In this document: piece by piece, positions 61,201 to 64,000 of the stretch
How positions within the stretch are numbered: position 1 is the stretch's first letter
Layout of the letters: every line of letters begins with the position of its first letter
Assembly: GCA_949358305.1 (NCBI GenBank)
Contig: OX442315.1
Span: 1,178,001 to 1,242,000 of the forward strand
Length of the DNA stretch: 64,000 bases
Direction: 5' to 3'
Origin: Strigamia acuminata
Lineage: Eukaryota; Arthropoda; Chilopoda; Geophilomorpha; Linotaeniidae
Translations under genes and position numbers: made by a program
Notes under the pieces: generated by a model
What the model saw: only the letters and a program-made list of their open reading frames with translations
Databases searched by the model: none
What the model was told of the DNA's origin: nothing

Positions 61201-61391
61201 AGGGCCGCGAGCGATGCAGCTTGCTCCTCTTTCTGCGCCTTCGCTCTCCTTTTATTCGCTCGGGCTTTCGCCTTTGCGGACATTTCAGGGACGGGACCAT
61301 CCGATCTCAGGTGGTAGTCGGAGGTCCTTTTTCCCTTCTCGGGCATTCTCTGCTCGGTTTCAGACGTGGATTGCTCGTCTTTGTCTGACAT
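58251..61391 (-). CDS. Gag of gypsy-B, large, with coiled coil and altered zinc knuckle
   Basis: 1046 residues from the ATG at 61391, about 94 nt after the 5' LTR. A Lys/Arg/Glu N terminus is followed by a conserved-looking helical segment (~165-205). A very long Glu/Arg/Lys coiled coil spans ~230-420 and a low-complexity charged region ~420-600. The Gag (capsid-like) domain lies at ~640-830 (RFDGSWKAGDRFLDEVMR, REWYQGLKNPTWDDFLVRFD, GETLADYDARAKLLF). Near the C terminus a knuckle reads YYSCGEYGHYSDKC; the first Cys of CX2CX4HX4C is Tyr (TAT, one step from TGT). The product is expected to form particles and bind RNA. It is about twice the length of most gypsy Gags. Confidence 0.93.
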   Translation of the reverse strand: MSDKDEQSTSETEQRMPEKGKRTSDYHLRSDGPVPEMSAKAKARANKRRAKAQKEEQAASLAALDGPERERVPLNMQPFEDTDPEAIENREEIRDVSPGRVSILMTEETNEAPKITVTVGTNPSPPTAQTSVEQTPRKNDGGTPITPRVTASPAVVSFEVSHLIRLTRQAAQLKAMIDIPVGTSVWESITLLTDAICAAQAPTPVARPAAETPMPQVTPSDTGGFAPDPNRALHQSREKAREEARQEATNRQRRLSAERRELWKEEEEREQRERRTTERTEKLVQKMREEREAKIRKEWNATVEGRHREAQEYEDQFQALVAQRKAEKLQMLREEAILQHQKWEEQHRERLREEEARKEKEQFLKEKEEWDRVRWTEEYKAKKQAIIDEQKRWEAENWEKETEKFQKEYEQGVSGRKKREENPKRKSEPPSGSDTDTGEDAAKPAKTAKRGKSQKRDGSVPKTKDRHPSKRSETGAAIDALLEKKNANKNRERPESEENRWHSFCENNDGGEPPPSEGSKQKKAGGETPPRGPRFHPQGDPSEPSDSSDDDHPSRPSTGRSQEGSDGHRSNRPNASDRSSRSSNPRSEEGNFQDSSGRHYTMSELGRALLNSFRREGIDLGHPGDEHNRAGERVKRKYGVRNEPSSEATGNIRWQHYIQTRFDGSWKAGDRFLDEVMRIKKATKATVADMLTHGLVELTTGSAREWYQGLKNPTWDDFLVRFDLRYGETPDEISNKLRGLRQAPGETLADYDARAKLLFARAPYEINPAGFTMIFYGGLSAHSQRILLDMRAPRTGDYQDVSNYLLTNTLEIEQRYYATLPPEEADAHEKRLQTSAERHKTSEKLMRPSEYLSGIMSLTEASFGRMLTPKAGSILPANPIAAPKKAPAATAMQVTSTDSTQMEKVEETTPLATAKEEEPASSDEEALNEHLENLSTGCDDQGPYLHHAHRALAITQFRAHVQATKARGALGGKRRFPTPFVPKKPGFTPTGDKSNIKYYSCGEYGHYSDKCEKTVKEKDIMQTMMKMMMELRTDLAKNFQAQASPK
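58278..58284 (-). promoter_or_regulatory. -1 ribosomal frameshift heptamer between gag and pol
   Basis: A AAA AAC in the gag frame (codons GCA AAA AAC), 27 nt before the gag stop. The pol frame is -1 relative to gag, is open from here onward, and has a TGA just upstream. This matches the X XXY YYZ rule for -1 frameshifting. Confidence 0.8.
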
Positions 61392-61464
61392 TTTCTTTCG
61401 GTAATTCTACGATTTGGGTTATCTTATTGAGAGATCACAAGTTCAGATTTGAGATTTATTTCTA

Positions 61465-61485
61465 AATCCCGGACAGACCCCCACG
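61465..61485 (-). other. probable primer-binding site of gypsy-B
   Basis: On the minus strand, GTGGGGGTCTGTCCGGGATT begins one base after the 5' LTR. It resembles the complement of a tRNA-Pro 3' end (TGGGGG....TCCGGGATTT) with a few mismatches in the middle. tRNA identity is uncertain. Confidence 0.55.
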
Positions 61486-62305
61486 TGTCGCGTCCTACTT
61501 GGTATAGGTTTAAATAGCGCTAACGTGTAATACTTTACCTGTGATCAATTATGTAAATACCCAAATGAATACCAAATGTATGTAAATAAACAGGTAATTT
61601 ATTCACCAGGCTTTATGCCTTTAAAATACACTCAGTAATAATTCTAGAGTCGACGTGGTCAGCGTCGAACAAAGGATTTCTCAAGATGGCGTCGTCGATT
61701 CCGCGTGGTCGGCGGAACAAAGGCGGCGTCTCGAGTTGTCGTCAATTCGTCACGGATTCGTCTTCACGGACGCGGTGGAATGCTCTTTCGAGTCTTCTAT
61801 CCGTGCCTGTTGTCTAGGGTTTGTTTAGCGTCGCAGAGGCCTCGTCTAGGAACTTTGGGGTTCCCTACAAAGCACTCGGACACTTACTTCGGCGAATAAT
61901 CGTCTGGGCGATTATTCTGGGTGATTTCACAAGGGCTATTCTCGTGCTTTCGCAGGAATAGCTCGCAAGTGACTTCGTGAGAGTTACAGTTTGCACTTTA
62001 CTCAGCGATCCTCGATCAATCCTAACTTGTAGTTGAAGTTGGCCTGACGGTGAGGTAGTTGCTGTGTTCTTGGTGTCGTTTGTGTAAGTTCTGACTTTAG
62101 GCGGGAAACACAGCCTTTTATGCAGTGGGGTGAAGGGCCGGCGATCAACCAATGGGGGCTGACCATCAGCCGCTTCCTCCCCCTCGGGGCACACACCTGC
62201 CATGGGGAGGTGGAGCCAACTCGGGGGGGAACGACTCTTCAATCACAGTGACTCAGAGGACAAGCATCCGCCCTGGGGGGACACTTATCCAACTGGGTCA
62301 CCACA
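61486..62305 (-). repeat. 5' LTR of gypsy-B
   Basis: 820 bp, same as 49435-50254 shifted by 12,051. The TATA-like element is within 62112-62123. Followed by target duplication ggag. Confidence 0.95.
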
Positions 62306-63424
62306 GGAGGAACTAGAAGGATTTTATACATCGCTTCAACAGACCATCGGACAATCAACGACAACCGTGTCTTCATTTGTTACATCATCGGGGGTGCAAG
62401 ACATGGCTTGGTATGTGGACACTGGCGCCACCGACCACTTTACTTTCACCAAACACGGTTTCGTGAATTACAAGCCCCTTTCTAATTATTCAGTGCGATT
62501 GGGTGAGGGTTCATCCAAAATTGACGGGGTGGGAGATATTAAATTGGAATCGAAAGATAAATCTCAAGGGCACCCATTCATATTAAAGAATGTGTTTTAC
62601 GCACCAAATTTTACTAAAAATTTGATTTCCCTCGGTCGCACTGATGAGGCTGGGTATATAACCCGTGTTGGTGAAGGGAAAATGGTCATTTTCAAACAAC
62701 GGATTACGGAACCAATACTGACAGCCATGCGTCAGTCGGACAGAATGTACAAGAGTTCTTGTCAGATTGCGGTTCCTTCTGTAAATGCAAGTGCAATTCC
62801 GACGCATGCGGAAGCACCTGACATAAGTAATCCGGTTACTAACCAATTAAGTGTTACTGAAAATGTTGATATTGTTAACAATAGCGTTTTATCTAATTCT
62901 AACTCGAGTGAATGCGTAACGCAGGCGAGCGAAATTACGAAGCCGTCTTACAGTGACGTGTTGAACATATCAAAAAGCATGAAGGGCAGTAAAACTACAA
63001 AGACTTTAACTGTTTCCGGAGCGACAGACGCGAGTGCGCTTCCGGCCAGCGGAATTAATGGGGTTCAGCCTAATGGGAAAGCGGATAAGGCATTAGATAT
63101 TAGTTATTGGCACGGCCGTATGGCACATTTACACACAAAGGGTATTGTTGACATGGAAAAGTCAACAGATATTTTTGGAGTGAAATTGTCTAATAAAGAC
63201 ATGGACCAGTGTGACGCGTGCATGAAAGCCAAGAAAACACGCGCTGGATTTCCTCCGATAGGACAGATTTTGACCAAAGGCATATTAGACCTTGTCCATA
63301 TGGACGTCTGGGGAGCGAGCCAAACTAAAACCCTTGGGGGTGGGAGTTATTTCCTACTTATAGTGGACGATTTTTCACGTTTTATGTGGATATACTGTTG
63401 GTTTAAGGAACCAAATGATGTGTG
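62306..63424 (+). pseudogene. copia-D gag-pol, middle part (PR to early IN)
   Basis: Continues the frame of 48586-49434 after the gypsy-B target site. Protease AWYVDTGATDHFTF; a Ser/Thr/Asn-rich spacer; pre-integrase HGRMAHLHTKG; Cys pair CDACMKAKK; first integrase Asp in LVHMDVWGAS and the segment LLIVDDFSRFMW. Interrupted by copia-E after codons for KEPNDV. RT and RNase H are outside the window. Confidence 0.93.
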
Positions 63425-63944
63425 TGTCGATGTGATATAGAATCACATTATGATCTTTTGTTCTATTATATTCGTTTATTTATTCCAATATTTATTATAT
63501 TCAATTATGTATATCTTTTCCAAGTTTTTACATTATGTTATTGTGTTTATGCATGAGGTATCATGCAGGCCTTAATGCTTTGTTGAGCTTTACGGAATTT
63601 CTCAATTCCGTAACGCCAATTCACGACACCAGGTGTCGTTAGTGTTCTTATCACCTTCCAAGATGGCGGCGCCCATCATTTTGGCTCTCGCCTCTCGTTT
63701 TTCACTATGTAATTGCTTCATTTGTAAGTATTTTCGTTTAGTAAATATGTTTTTATGCTTTTAAGCATTAGTATTATCATTTCACGACATATAAGCACAT
63801 TTGCGCGGTTGTTTCATTCGTTTTCCGCTCCTGACGTCGCCCACACGTTCGCACGAGTAGTGCGACGCCTTTGCGACGTTTTCGCCACGTTACACTCGAA
63901 GTTTCGAGTGCTTTTTGGTCGTTTTCCTCTGCTACCGACCTACA
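63425..63944 (+). repeat. 5' LTR of copia-E
   Basis: Ends GACCTACA just before the primer site. Contains AAGATGGCGGCGCCCA at 63660-63675. An ATG at 63755, 190 nt before the LTR end, opens a short ORF that stops in the primer site. Confidence 0.75.
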
Positions 63945-63962
63945 ATTGGTAGCAGAGGATGG
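63928..63962 (+). promoter_or_regulatory. copia-E primer-binding site and LTR-PBS hairpin
   Basis: The primer site TGGTAGCAGAGGATGG is at 63947-63962. The LTR end carries CCTCTGCTACC, an 11-bp perfect inverted match to GGTAGCAGAGG of the primer site, so the RNA can fold the site into a hairpin. The same occurs in copia-1 and copia-2. Confidence 0.75.
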
Positions 63963-64000
63963 TTTTCATCCTTTGCACGCTATTTTTCCACTAACTATTG

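Larger units (their letters stand above)
49435..62305 (-). mobile_element. gypsy-B: complete Ty3/gypsy retrotransposon with spliced third ORF (12.9 kb)
   Basis: LTRs 49435-50254 and 61486-62305 (820 bp, alike on reading). Target duplication ggag at 49431-49434 and 62306-62309. In transcription order on the minus strand: 5' LTR, primer site, gag, a -1 slippery site, pol, a two-exon ORF3, purine tract, 3' LTR. All reading frames are intact. Inserted in copia-D gag-pol. Confidence 0.97.
46232..63424 (+). mobile_element. copia-D: Ty1/copia retrotransposon split by other elements
   Basis: The 5' LTR (46232-47441, holding a MITE), tRNA-iMet primer site, ~1.1-kb leader and gag start (48586-49434) are on the left of gypsy-B. 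Protease through early integrase (62306-63424) are on the right. Gypsy-B's target duplication ggag joins the two in the same frame, so gag-pol was open when gypsy-B landed. Copia-E then interrupts integrase at 63425; the remainder is beyond the window. Confidence 0.92.
63425..64000 (+). mobile_element. copia-E: start of another copia-1/-2-like element
   Basis: A 520-bp LTR followed by a tRNA-iMet primer site and 38 bases of leader before the window ends. TGTCGATGTGATATAG parallels the copia-2 start TGTTGATGTAGT. The preceding gtgtg (63420-63424) is the candidate target duplication. Nested in copia-D integrase. Confidence 0.8.

Noticed and set aside
63928-63962. tRNA gene at the TGGTAGCAGAGG inverted repeat
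   Set aside because: Only the 3'-end sequence and its complement are present; no cloverleaf.

Overview
The window is a dense nest of LTR retrotransposons in satellite DNA from a eukaryote, most likely an invertebrate animal. Primer-binding sites in three of the Ty1/copia elements are exact complements of the animal-type initiator tRNA-Met 3' end, a fourth copia element has the internal (half-tRNA) initiator site known from Drosophila copia, and a GT-AG intron is visible. I see no convincing host protein gene, tRNA, rRNA or CRISPR array. The species cannot be named from this sequence.

Layout. 1-5200: minus-strand copia element (copia-1), cut by the window start and broken. 5201-5608 and 12846-13186: a palindrome-rich 56-bp satellite, split by 5609-12845, a complete and very young minus-strand copia element (copia-2; 574-bp LTRs, TSD gaaaa, intact 1597-aa Gag-Pol). 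13302-46231: a ~1.69-kb macrosatellite and segmentally duplicated DNA. It is interrupted by gypsy-A (16062-30658, plus strand, 672-bp LTRs, TSD attt, gag, pol and a third ORF with a DnaJ-like zinc motif), which itself carries a solo gypsy-B LTR, and by copia-3 (35223-41044, plus strand, 305-bp LTRs that look identical, TSD ctagc, intact Gag-Pol). 46232-end: copia-D (plus strand). A foldback MITE sits in its 5' LTR, gypsy-B (49435-62305, minus strand, 820-bp LTRs, TSD ggag) sits in its gag-pol frame, and copia-E (from 63425) sits in its integrase.

How the genes work together. Each autonomous element encodes Gag plus protease, integrase, reverse transcriptase and RNase H (copia order PR-IN-RT-RH; gypsy order PR-RT-RH-IN). 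Gypsy-A gag and pol overlap by ATGA. Gypsy-B has a canonical -1 slippery heptamer (A AAA AAC). Both gypsy elements carry a large non-envelope third ORF; in gypsy-B it reads as a two-exon gene with a 565-bp intron.

Most notable observations: the spliced ORF3 of gypsy-B; the DnaJ-like ORF3 of gypsy-A; covarying hairpins in the leaders of copia-1 and copia-2; a hairpin in copia-1, -2 and -E in which the end of the LTR pairs with the primer-binding site; very long open frames in three copia leaders; and a rearranged copy of the gypsy-A left junction.
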